Shown: positions 7,441 to 13,594 of the stretch, piece after piece
Layout: every line of letters begins with the position of its first letter
Numbering within the stretch: position 1 is the stretch's first letter
Notes under the pieces: generated by a model
Database searches by the model: none
Seen by the model: the letters and a program-made list of their open reading frames with translations, nothing else
Told to the model about the DNA's origin: nothing
Origin: Desulfobacteraceae bacterium
GTDB taxonomy: Bacteria; Desulfobacterota; Desulfobacteria; Desulfobacterales; UBA11574
Direction of reading: 5' to 3'
Length of the DNA stretch: 13,594 nt
Assembly: GCA_029857875.1 (NCBI GenBank)
Contig: JAOUGB010000017.1
Location: forward strand, 1-13,594
Translations under genes and position numbers: made by a program

Positions 7441-7989
7441 TTATTTTTTCTTTGACGCTTTTTTAGAAAAAATGGTGTTGTACTGCTGGATCAACCGGTC
7501 GGTTATATCGATGGTATCCGGAGAATACAGCACACCTGCCTCCCGCTTTTCGAAAATTATGAGAAATCCTTCTTTTTTACCCATCTCCTCTACAATTTCT
7601 AGAACCTCTTTCTGGATGTCCCTGACGAGCCTTGCTTCATGTTGCTTAAAATCGGCCATATATTTGTTTTTCAATGTTTTAAAGTCATTGATGCTAATTC
7701 TTATTTCACGTTCTTTTTCTTCCCGCATCTCTTTGCTCATCACCAGAGCTTCACGTTCCAGTTTCTTCTGTATCGCATCGATCTCTTCCCCTTTTGTCTT
7801 GAGGCTGGCCTCCATCTCTTTTCCGCTTTTATTGATTTCAGCCGTTGCCATTTTCCCGGCATCTGATTTCTCAAGAATATCTTGAAAATTAACAACACCA
7901 ATTTTGGCTACATCCGCCCCGTAGGAAGAAGCAGCAAAAAAGCAAAAAGAAAAAACCATTGTCACAAAAGCTATTTTAAAAATACGCAT
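7441..7989 (-). CDS. skp: Skp/OmpH-family periplasmic chaperone
   Basis: A 182-residue secreted protein with a signal peptide (MRIFKIAFVTMVFSF..., likely cut after SSYG near residue 24), a short beta region beginning KIGVVNFQDILEKSDAGK, and long Lys/Glu-rich helices (about 50-135) that match the tentacle arms of Skp. Skp trimers hold unfolded outer-membrane proteins in the periplasm and pass them to BamA, encoded next to it. The frame extends to 8139, but I chose the ATG at 7989: it opens the signal peptide and has a very strong ribosome site, AAAGGGGG at 7994-8001. The 67-base gap after bamA holds a small hairpin. The C-terminus KKASKKK is unusually basic. E. coli Skp is 161 residues; the family is variable in length. 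Confidence 0.92.
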   Translation of the reverse strand: MRIFKIAFVTMVFSFCFFAASSYGADVAKIGVVNFQDILEKSDAGKMATAEINKSGKEMEASLKTKGEEIDAIQKKLEREALVMSKEMREEKEREIRISINDFKTLKNKYMADFKQHEARLVRDIQKEVLEIVEEMGKKEGFLIIFEKREAGVLYSPDTIDITDRLIQQYNTIFSKKASKKK

Positions 7990-7993
7990 TTTA

Positions 7994-8001
7994 CCCCCTT
8001 T
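7994..8001 (-). promoter_or_regulatory. Strong Shine-Dalgarno of skp
   Basis: AAAGGGGG lies four bases before the ATG at 7989. It is among the best ribosome sites in the window and decides the skp start over the longer in-frame ORF reaching into bamA. Confidence 0.8.
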
Positions 8002-8012
8002 AAGAAATCGTT

Positions 8013-8039
8013 TATTCATTCTTTTAGGTGAAATGAATA
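8013..8039 (-). repeat. Perfect 8-bp inverted repeat in the bamA-skp gap
   Basis: TATTCATT (8013-8020) and AATGAATA (8032-8039) are exact reverse complements around an 11-base loop. In the transcript they would form an AU-rich hairpin between the bamA stop and the skp ribosome site. No U-tract follows, so it is not a terminator; a processing or stabilising stem is possible, or chance. Confidence 0.5.
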
Positions 8040-8056
8040 GACAGTGTAAACAATGC

Positions 8057-10702
8057 TCAAAATACTGAACCCATTGAAAATTCCCAGCGTCCACCACTCT
8101 CTTCGCCTTCCTTAACGTCAAGTTTGTATCCATATTCAATCCGGATAGGGCCCATGGGAGAATACCATCTGAATCCGAACCCGGTGCTGCTTCTCAAGGT
8201 GCCCAGATCTACACTCTCATCGTCATTATAAACATTTCCGGTATCATAGAAGATAACACCGACGAGCCCTTGTTTCTTTAACAGAGGGATAATACATTCA
8301 GCATTAAATTGAACGAATTTGTTTCCGCCGATGATGTTTCCATCTTCGTCTAAAACATGTATTTCTCTCCAATCATATCCACGCACTGAATTTATGCCAC
8401 CTAAATAAAACCGTTCGTAATCCGGCAAGATACCTCCTGAATTCTCTGTGACGTATCCTGCTTTACCATGTAAAAAACCAACCGTGTCCATAACCAGCGG
8501 CATATACCACCCGGTTTCTGCCAGGGCTTTTGTAAAGGCGACATTCCCGCCAAGGCCTGCATATTTCAATGTAGCAATGTGCTTGGATCCTTCAGATGGA
8601 TTAAAACGTCTATTTCTTGAGTCGTAGGTTATGTTGGCAGTTACACTGCTTGTAATATTGGTGCCTTCCAAATCCTTGATCGACTTTGCAGCATCTTCGG
8701 ATATGTTTGTTATGTCGGCATCGTCATAATTGTAGCTAAAACCTGCTCTTACAAAATCATAAACAGGATAGCTGAAACTAAAGCTTCCCCCGACACTTTT
8801 CCGGTCATATGTATCATAATCGGTTTCCCAGTTATACAGATCAACTCCTGCTGACAAGGGAATGTCAAACAGCCAGGGTTCCGTAAAACTCAGTTTATAA
8901 AGGGTGGTCCGTCCGCCGATCTGTCCTTCCGCTTCGAGTATCTGCCCGCGCCCAAACAGATTTCTCTGGGAAACGGAGATCGAGCCAAAAACACTTTCCT
9001 GACTGCTGTATCCAGCACCAAATGACATGGTGCCGGTAGGTTTTTCGGTGACATCAATCTTTAAAACCATCTGGTCATCTGCACTCCCCTTGACAGTATT
9101 GACCTTTATATCCTCAAAAAAATCGGATCTGTAAAGATTGCGTACACTCCGTTTTAATTCCCGACCACTATAAAGTTCCTGTTCATAGACGCGGAGCTCT
9201 CTCCGGATCACCTTATCCCTTGTTTTAGTATTGCCTCCAATGATAATATTTTCAAAAAAGACCTGTTTTCCCTTTTGAACAATGTAGGTAATATTAACCT
9301 TCAAGTTATCAAAATCTTTGTCGATACTGGGAGAAATATCAGCATAGGCAAAGCCTTCATCAGAATAAAGATCCGTAAGTGCCAGTACATCATTTCGGAC
9401 AACCTCACGATTATAATATGTTTCTTTAGTAATCTTGAGACGTTTTTTCAACTCTTCTTTTGGTAAAACAAGATCACCTGTTATGTCTACGTTTCCGACC
9501 TTAAATTGTGGGCCTTCATCAATTTTAATGATGATATAAATCCAGTTTTCCTTATATTCAATTTGTGGTTCTCCTACCCTGGCCTGTATATATCCATTAT
9601 TATAATAAAAACCCGACAATTTTGTGACATCCTGATCAAGGTCTTCCATATTTAGATCCCCGGACGAGGTCACCCAGGAAAAGAAACCTTTTTCCGAAGT
9701 CTTCATCAAATTTTTTAATACCTTGTCGGTATACGCGTTGTTTCCTTCGAATGTTACGCTTTTGATTAAAACTTTTTCGCCCTCATCGATATCGAATTCC
9801 AGATCAGCCTGATTGTGTTCCAGATGATGGATATTGTAGGTCACCTTTACATTATGATAATTTTTTTCTTTGTAAAGTTCTTCTATCCGCCCGATGTTTC
9901 TACGGATTTTGAAGGGGTTAAGGATCGAGCCGGTTTTAATCGTTAAATTTTCCTTAACCTTATCCTCATTAAACACCTTATTGCCTTTAAAACGAATGAC
10001 TCGTATGGTCGGTTTTTCTTTAACCCTGAAGATGATCTTTTTCCCGTCAGGGGTGTCCTCAGCCTCGATCCTTATGTCATCAAAATATCCCATTTCAAAT
10101 ACAGCTTTCAAATCATCGGAAAGGCTTTTTGAAAGATAGATGTCGCCGGGTTTTGTTTTGATAATCATTTTGATGGCGTCGGACTCTATCCGTTTGTTGC
10201 CGGCAATCTCCACACCGGAAACCTTTTCCCGCTTAAAAAGTTTCATCCCGATATCACGGGCAAGCTGTTTCACAACTCCGGATAGATTTTCCAAGCCCTG
10301 GCCTTCTTTTATAAAAATTTGGGGGGAATCCTCTCCCAAGGATTGTATCATTTTTACATCCAGACTGAATTTTTGTCCGATCAAAGTTAAGCTTCCCCAG
10401 ACAATATAGTCAGCACCGTTCTTAACTCCAAAATTTCGCATGTCATCGTAACTTTGAGATGTTTTAAATAATGTGACCGCAGGAACGGCTTCCGGGGTCA
10501 AAATAAAGGCGCCTTCTTCTTTTATATATGTTTTAATAACATTCAGGATTTCGTTCTGTAAAGATGAAAGATCTTTTCTCGCATGGATTTCAAAGGGTAA
10601 GATGATCACCTTAACACTGTCTATAGAATGGGCTATATTCGGGAGAATTAACAGCAATGTAATAATAACCGGGCTCAGATGTCTAAATATGAAATTTTTC
10701 AA
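8057..10702 (-). CDS. bamA: BamA, outer-membrane protein insertase with extra N-terminal domain
   Basis: Core of the BAM complex, which folds beta-barrel proteins into the outer membrane. The 881 residues (E. coli 810) hold a signal peptide (1 to about 26, ending NIAHS), an added domain at about 28-155, five POTRA domains (roughly 158-230, 231-308, 309-396, 397-470, 471-547) and a 16-strand barrel ending in the aromatic Phe881. The loop-6 motif VRGY is at 773-776. The added domain (VIILPFEIH..., GADYIVWGSLTLIG..., FSLDVKM) resembles the TolB-N/CsgG-like alpha/beta fold by eye. The start is TTG at 10702: an in-frame TAG lies two codons upstream, no ATG precedes the signal peptide, and GAGA/AGG bases lie just ahead. 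The neighbour skp encodes its client chaperone. A 125-base gap separates it from lolD. Confidence 0.95.
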   Translation of the reverse strand: MKNFIFRHLSPVIITLLLILPNIAHSIDSVKVIILPFEIHARKDLSSLQNEILNVIKTYIKEEGAFILTPEAVPAVTLFKTSQSYDDMRNFGVKNGADYIVWGSLTLIGQKFSLDVKMIQSLGEDSPQIFIKEGQGLENLSGVVKQLARDIGMKLFKREKVSGVEIAGNKRIESDAIKMIIKTKPGDIYLSKSLSDDLKAVFEMGYFDDIRIEAEDTPDGKKIIFRVKEKPTIRVIRFKGNKVFNEDKVKENLTIKTGSILNPFKIRRNIGRIEELYKEKNYHNVKVTYNIHHLEHNQADLEFDIDEGEKVLIKSVTFEGNNAYTDKVLKNLMKTSEKGFFSWVTSSGDLNMEDLDQDVTKLSGFYYNNGYIQARVGEPQIEYKENWIYIIIKIDEGPQFKVGNVDITGDLVLPKEELKKRLKITKETYYNREVVRNDVLALTDLYSDEGFAYADISPSIDKDFDNLKVNITYIVQKGKQVFFENIIIGGNTKTRDKVIRRELRVYEQELYSGRELKRSVRNLYRSDFFEDIKVNTVKGSADDQMVLKIDVTEKPTGTMSFGAGYSSQESVFGSISVSQRNLFGRGQILEAEGQIGGRTTLYKLSFTEPWLFDIPLSAGVDLYNWETDYDTYDRKSVGGSFSFSYPVYDFVRAGFSYNYDDADITNISEDAAKSIKDLEGTNITSSVTANITYDSRNRRFNPSEGSKHIATLKYAGLGGNVAFTKALAETGWYMPLVMDTVGFLHGKAGYVTENSGGILPDYERFYLGGINSVRGYDWREIHVLDEDGNIIGGNKFVQFNAECIIPLLKKQGLVGVIFYDTGNVYNDDESVDLGTLRSSTGFGFRWYSPMGPIRIEYGYKLDVKEGEESGGRWEFSMGSVF

Positions 10703-10827
10703 TACCTAAATTCTCTATTCCGGGACGTTAGTTTTTTTATATCAATCTTGCCTGTTAACAAATCGATTTAAAGCTGATTCAGATGCTTGATTTTATAAAG
10801 CTATCAATGAACGATTCTTATTGAAGT
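10703..10827 (-). other. lolD-bamA intergenic gap, possible bamA leader
   Basis: AT-rich and without an ORF. It includes a weak TCAAT/ATTGA dyad (near 10803-10823) and TATAAA-like sequence near 10737, but no hexamer pair with good spacing. I cannot call a promoter or a terminator here. Unlike the three repeat-bearing gaps, it shows no short tandem units. Confidence 0.4.
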
Positions 10828-11547
10828 TCATCCCTTTATTTCAATCAGTTGGCAATCCACAATCGTCATACTGCGTGACATGTAGGATGCAAGTTCCATA
10901 TTGTGCGTTACAACGATCAAGGTCATGTTAAGTTCTGCGTTTAGCTCCATTAGCAGGTCATGAATATACTCGCTGTTTCTCTTATCAAGGTTGCCGGTAG
11001 GCTCGTCGGCCAAAAGAATTGCAGGTTTGAGCACGAGACTTCTAGCCAAGGCAATCCTCTGCTGTTCACCTCCTGAAAGCTTAGAAGCCCTGAAATTTAA
11101 TCTGTCTTTAAGACCGACTCTGACGAGCATACCCTCTGCAATTTCCCGGGCTTTATTTTTACTCAGCCCTTTAATCAATGCCGGCATCATTGTATTTTCA
11201 AGGGCGGAAAATTCAGGAAGCAAGTAATGAAACTGGAACACAAATCCTACAGTTTCATTTCGAAATTTCGCCAGGCTCGTTTGATTAAGAAGGAAGATGT
11301 CGTCATCTTTAAAAAAATAGGTCCCGCTATCAGGACGATCAAGTGCGCCCAAAATATGGAGCAGCGTCGACTTTCCAATTCCAGAGGCACCAACAATAGC
11401 CAGGGTCTCTCCGGCATTCAAATCTATATTTACACCCTTTAGAATATCAATAGTCGCGCCACTGTTTTCATAACTTTTAAATAGATCTCTCACAGACAAA
11501 AAACGATCTGAAAGAGATTTTTCATCGCGATTCAGAGAATTAACCAT
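10828..11547 (-). CDS. lolD: LolD, lipoprotein-releasing ABC ATPase
   Basis: ATPase of the LolCDE complex, which extracts outer-membrane lipoproteins from the inner membrane and hands them to LolA. The 239 residues (E. coli 233) show Walker A GASGIGKST (53-61), Q-loop Gln105 in GFVFQFHYLLPEF, signature LSGGEQQR (157-164), Walker B ILLADE (177-182) and the D-loop GNLD, all in the LolD/MacB subfamily style. The ATG at 11547 overlaps the lolC stop by eight bases in ATGGTTAA, with GAGG about ten bases upstream, so translation is likely coupled to the permease. That makes the frameshift upstream matter: if ribosomes stop early at 11989 they do not reach the lolD start in frame. MacB-type ATPases are close relatives; the adjacent permease supports LolD. 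Confidence 0.94.
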   Translation of the reverse strand: MVNSLNRDEKSLSDRFLSVRDLFKSYENSGATIDILKGVNIDLNAGETLAIVGASGIGKSTLLHILGALDRPDSGTYFFKDDDIFLLNQTSLAKFRNETVGFVFQFHYLLPEFSALENTMMPALIKGLSKNKAREIAEGMLVRVGLKDRLNFRASKLSGGEQQRIALARSLVLKPAILLADEPTGNLDKRNSEYIHDLLMELNAELNMTLIVVTHNMELASYMSRSMTIVDCQLIEIKG

Positions 11548-12774
11548 ACCGGATGGCCTCTATTGGATTGAGTTTTGATGCCTGGCTCGCCGGGTAGAGT
11601 GTCGCCAAAAAACAGATGACCATTGCTGCAGAAGCTATCATAAAAACATCCAGGGCTTCAAGTCGCACCGGCAGGGTTGAAATATAATACACATCCCCTG
11701 GCAGTTGAATAAATTTATATTTTTCCAACAACTTACATAATATAAATCCCAGACATACACCGAGCGAAGTTCCCACGGCACCAATGATCATACCCTTGTA
11801 GATAAAAATTTTTCTGATGCTGCTGTCCATTGCCCCCATAGCCTTTAGTATAGCAATATCCTTGGTTTTTCCCATAACCATCATAATCAGCGTACTAGCA
11901 ATGTTAAAGGCTGCCACTAACACGATCAGCGCCAGAATAATAAACATCACCGTCTTTTCGAGCTTAAGTGCAGAAAAGAGATTGTGATTCATTCGCATCC
12001 AATCTCTGGCCCAATAGGGAAACCTAGTTCTGAAACGATTTTTTTTGCGATATTTCTTGCGTTATAAATATCATCGACACGGACTTCAATTCCGGTGACA
12101 GAGCCTTTCATATTCAAAATCTTTTGCGCGTCTTCCAGGTCGATATAAGCTAGAGACCCATCATATTCGTACATACCTGATTCAAAAAGTCCCACGACCT
12201 CGAAACGCTTCATGGCTGGAAGGTATCCTATGGGAGAAATCATACCTCGGGATGATATCAGGTAGACCGCATCGCCCTTTAAGACGCCCAAATTTCTAGC
12301 AAGTTCTTTGCCGAGAATGATTCCGGGAACAAAGGTTTTTGAGTTCCCCTGCCGCTGAATCTGCTTTAGATTCTGCAAAACAGAATTTTTCAAAATCTTT
12401 ATGACACTTCCGGCGGATTCCGGATCAATACCTCTTAAAACAGCACCTGAAACTCCGGTTGAAGATCGAAGCATAATCTGAGAATATATAAATGGCGTGG
12501 CTGCTTCCACCCCGTGGAGTTCATTGATTTGCTTCGAAATTTTTTTATATCCGGAAAAAGAACCCTCGTGGCGCATCAGTACAATATGTGATTCAACCCC
12601 GAGTATACGCTGTTTAAGATCAGACTCAAAGCCTGCCATGACAGCAATCACGACGATCAGGGCCATGACGCCGACAGTAACGCCGGCGACGGAAAGTATG
12701 GTAATTAATGAAATGAACGTCTCTTTATGCTTGGCCCTGAGATAACGGCCACCTATGAAATACTCAAAAGACAT
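11540..12774 (-). CDS. lolC: LolC/LolE permease, split by a -1 frameshift
   Basis: Permease subunit of the lipoprotein-release transporter. The zero frame runs from the ATG at 12774 to a TGA at 11989 (261 residues, ending ...PEIGCE). The -1 frame continues as PYWARDWMRMNHNLFSALKLEK, which I recognise as the normal LolC/E sequence, to a TAA at 11540. Joining them at the CCT codon ending at 12016 gives 411 residues, in line with E. coli LolC (399) and LolE (414). The first part holds TM1 (about 21-48) and the periplasmic domain; the second holds three TM helices (VMFIILALIVLVAAFNIAS, the MIIGAVGTSLGVCLGFIL segment, and FMIASAAMVICFLATL) and ends NPIEAIRYG. There is no Shine-Dalgarno before the ATG, because repeat-like sequence reaches to within about a dozen bases of it. 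Only one permease gene lies here, so a homodimer is possible. Confidence 0.85.
11977..12022 (-). promoter_or_regulatory. Slippery heptamer and hairpin at the lolC frame break
   Basis: On the minus strand T TTC CCT (12022-12016) has the X XXY YYZ form in the zero frame. Eight bases later AGAGATTG (12007-12000) pairs perfectly with CAATCTCT (11984-11977) across a 15-base loop, with three more possible pairs inside. A -1 slip here yields exactly the family sequence GFPYWARDW. Spacing fits known -1 frameshift signals, but a lost C from a CCCC run explains the break equally well. Confidence 0.4.
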
Positions 12775-12780
12775 ATTAAA

Positions 12781-12861
12781 TATTAGGCTTATGGGTTATT
12801 AGGTTATGGTTTTTAGCAATGGGTTGTATTATCCATGCCCCATTACCAATTACCGATTACC
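12781..12861. repeat. Palindromic array of 7-8-base units at the lysS-lolC junction
   Basis: Plus-strand left arm (12781-12809) has units TATTAGGC, TTATGGGT, TATTAGGT, TATGG. The right arm on the minus strand has GGTAATC, GGTAATT, GGTAATG, GGGCATG (starting near 12859). GGGTTATTAGGTTATGG and CGGTAATTGGTAATGGGG pair as an imperfect inverted repeat, and ATGGG/CCCAT (12819-12823, 12839-12843) gives an inner stem. The array covers the last codons and stop codon of lysS and reaches to seven bases from the lolC ATG. Confidence 0.6.
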
Positions 12862-13594
12862 GCTTTCAATTGGTTTCATGTGTGGAAAAAGAATAACTTC
12901 TCTGATGGAAGCGGCATCAGCAAGAAGCATGACCAATCGGTCTATCCCTATTCCTTCTCCGGCAGTGGGAGGCATTCCATACTCCAACGCTTCAATATAA
13001 TCTTTGTCCATATAGTGAGCCTCTTTATCACCGGCTTCCCTGTCAGCAGTTTGTTGCAAAAATCGCTTTTCTTGGTCATCAGGATCATTGAGTTCCGAAA
13101 ATCCATTTGCGATCTCATGGCCTGCTATAAAAAGCTCAAATCGATCCGTAAGATTGGAATCCGCCTCGCTCTTTCTGGAAAGGGGAGAAACTTCAACCGG
13201 ATATCCGGTAATAAATGTAGGCTGCAAAAGTTTCGGTTCCACCAGAATATCAAACAGTTTTGTTATAATCTTTCCTTTGCGTCCGGTTTTTGTTATTTTA
13301 ATTTCTTTTATAGCAGCCAATTCAAGCAGTCCTTCTCGATCGTTCAGTAGGTTGGCATCTATATCTCCGTATTCTTCTAAAGCCGATGCAAGGGACATTC
13401 TACGCCACTTTGCACCCAAATCGATAGCATTTCCTTGATATGATATTGTCGTCGAACCGAGGACGTCCAGGGCGACATAACGAAACATTTCCTCGGTTAG
13501 ATCCATCATGTGCTCATATGTCGCGTAGGCTTGATAAAATTCGAGCATGGTAAATTCCGGATTGTGCCGCGTAGAGACTCCTTCATTCCTGAAA
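12850..13594 (-). CDS. lysS: LysS, lysyl-tRNA synthetase (class II), C-terminal part
   Basis: Charges tRNA-Lys with lysine. The window holds the last 247 residues; the frame stays open to 13593, well beyond the internal Met at 13548. Class II motif 2 opens the visible part (FRNEGVSTRHNPEFTMLEF), and motif 3 appears near the end as GEGIGIDRLVMLL, followed by EVILFPHMKP. The family usually ends one to a few residues after that. Here it continues IESGNR, and the last GGT AAT CGG TAA codons lie inside the GGTAAT repeat array, so the natural stop seems to have been replaced by repeat sequence. No insertion or frame change is seen in the catalytic domain. It is the first gene seen upstream of lolC, with a 75-base gap; whether they share a transcript is unclear. 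Confidence 0.95.
   Translation of the reverse strand, partial: FRNEGVSTRHNPEFTMLEFYQAYATYEHMMDLTEEMFRYVALDVLGSTTISYQGNAIDLGAKWRRMSLASALEEYGDIDANLLNDREGLLELAAIKEIKITKTGRKGKIITKLFDILVEPKLLQPTFITGYPVEVSPLSRKSEADSNLTDRFELFIAGHEIANGFSELNDPDDQEKRFLQQTADREAGDKEAHYMDKDYIEALEYGMPPTAGEGIGIDRLVMLLADAASIREVILFPHMKPIESGNR

Noticed and set aside
7990..8139. Longer skp start at 8139
   Set aside because: It would overlap bamA by 83 bases, place about 50 odd residues before the signal peptide, and ignore the strong ribosome site at 7994-8001.
11540..11998. Second half of lolC as an independent 152-residue gene
   Set aside because: The family sequence PYWARDWM continues upstream of its first ATG in the same frame, so it is the broken remainder of one permease, not a separate gene.
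12038..12049. Run of eight A in lolC as the site of the frame break
   Set aside because: The residues between this run and 12016 (KKIVSELGFP) read like the permease family in the zero frame, whereas the other frame gives an Arg-rich string, so the break lies downstream of the run.
118..13438. Many plus-strand open frames of 60-204 codons
   Set aside because: All lie antisense to, or in shifted frames over, well-recognised minus-strand genes, and their sequences are low-complexity or unlike any family I know.

Overview
The window is one arm of a bacterial chromosome in which every gene I can support lies on the minus strand, so transcription runs from high to low coordinates. Gene order, protein sequences, use of LpxI rather than LpxH, and AT-leaning base composition all suggest a Gram-negative anaerobe of the Desulfobacterota (former Deltaproteobacteria, Desulfobacterales-like). 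That placement is inference from family resemblance, not from a search.

In transcription order: 3' part of lysS (lysyl-tRNA synthetase; 5' end off the window), lolC/E (lipoprotein-release permease, split by a -1 frameshift), lolD (its ATPase), bamA (outer-membrane protein insertase, with an extra N-terminal domain), skp (periplasmic chaperone), lpxD, fabZ, lpxA, lpxI, a Gfo/Idh/MocA-family oxidoreductase of unknown role, lpxB, and msbA (3' end off the window). After lysS, the set forms an outer-membrane building block: LolCD sends lipoproteins outward, BamA and Skp fold and insert porins, LpxA-LpxD-LpxI-LpxB make the lipid A disaccharide, FabZ supplies 3-hydroxyacyl chemistry at the branch with fatty acid synthesis, and MsbA flips the product. 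Short overlaps (lolC/lolD, lpxD/fabZ, fabZ/lpxA) and a 4-base gap (lpxI/oxidoreductase) point to coupled translation and an operon.

The unusual parts lie between and at the edges of these genes. Three intergenic gaps (lysS-lolC, lpxA-lpxI, lpxB-msbA) each hold a different imperfect palindrome whose arms are made of tandem 7-10 base units carrying a GG dinucleotide. The one after lysS supplies the lysS stop codon, and the one before lpxI has a sigma70-like promoter overlapping one arm and the centre. The lolC/E reading frame breaks at a canonical X XXY YYZ slippery heptamer followed 8 bases later by an 8-bp hairpin. This could be programmed frameshifting, a real mutation or a one-base assembly error. 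No tRNA, rRNA, CRISPR array, transposase or phage gene was seen, and no convincing rho-independent terminator.
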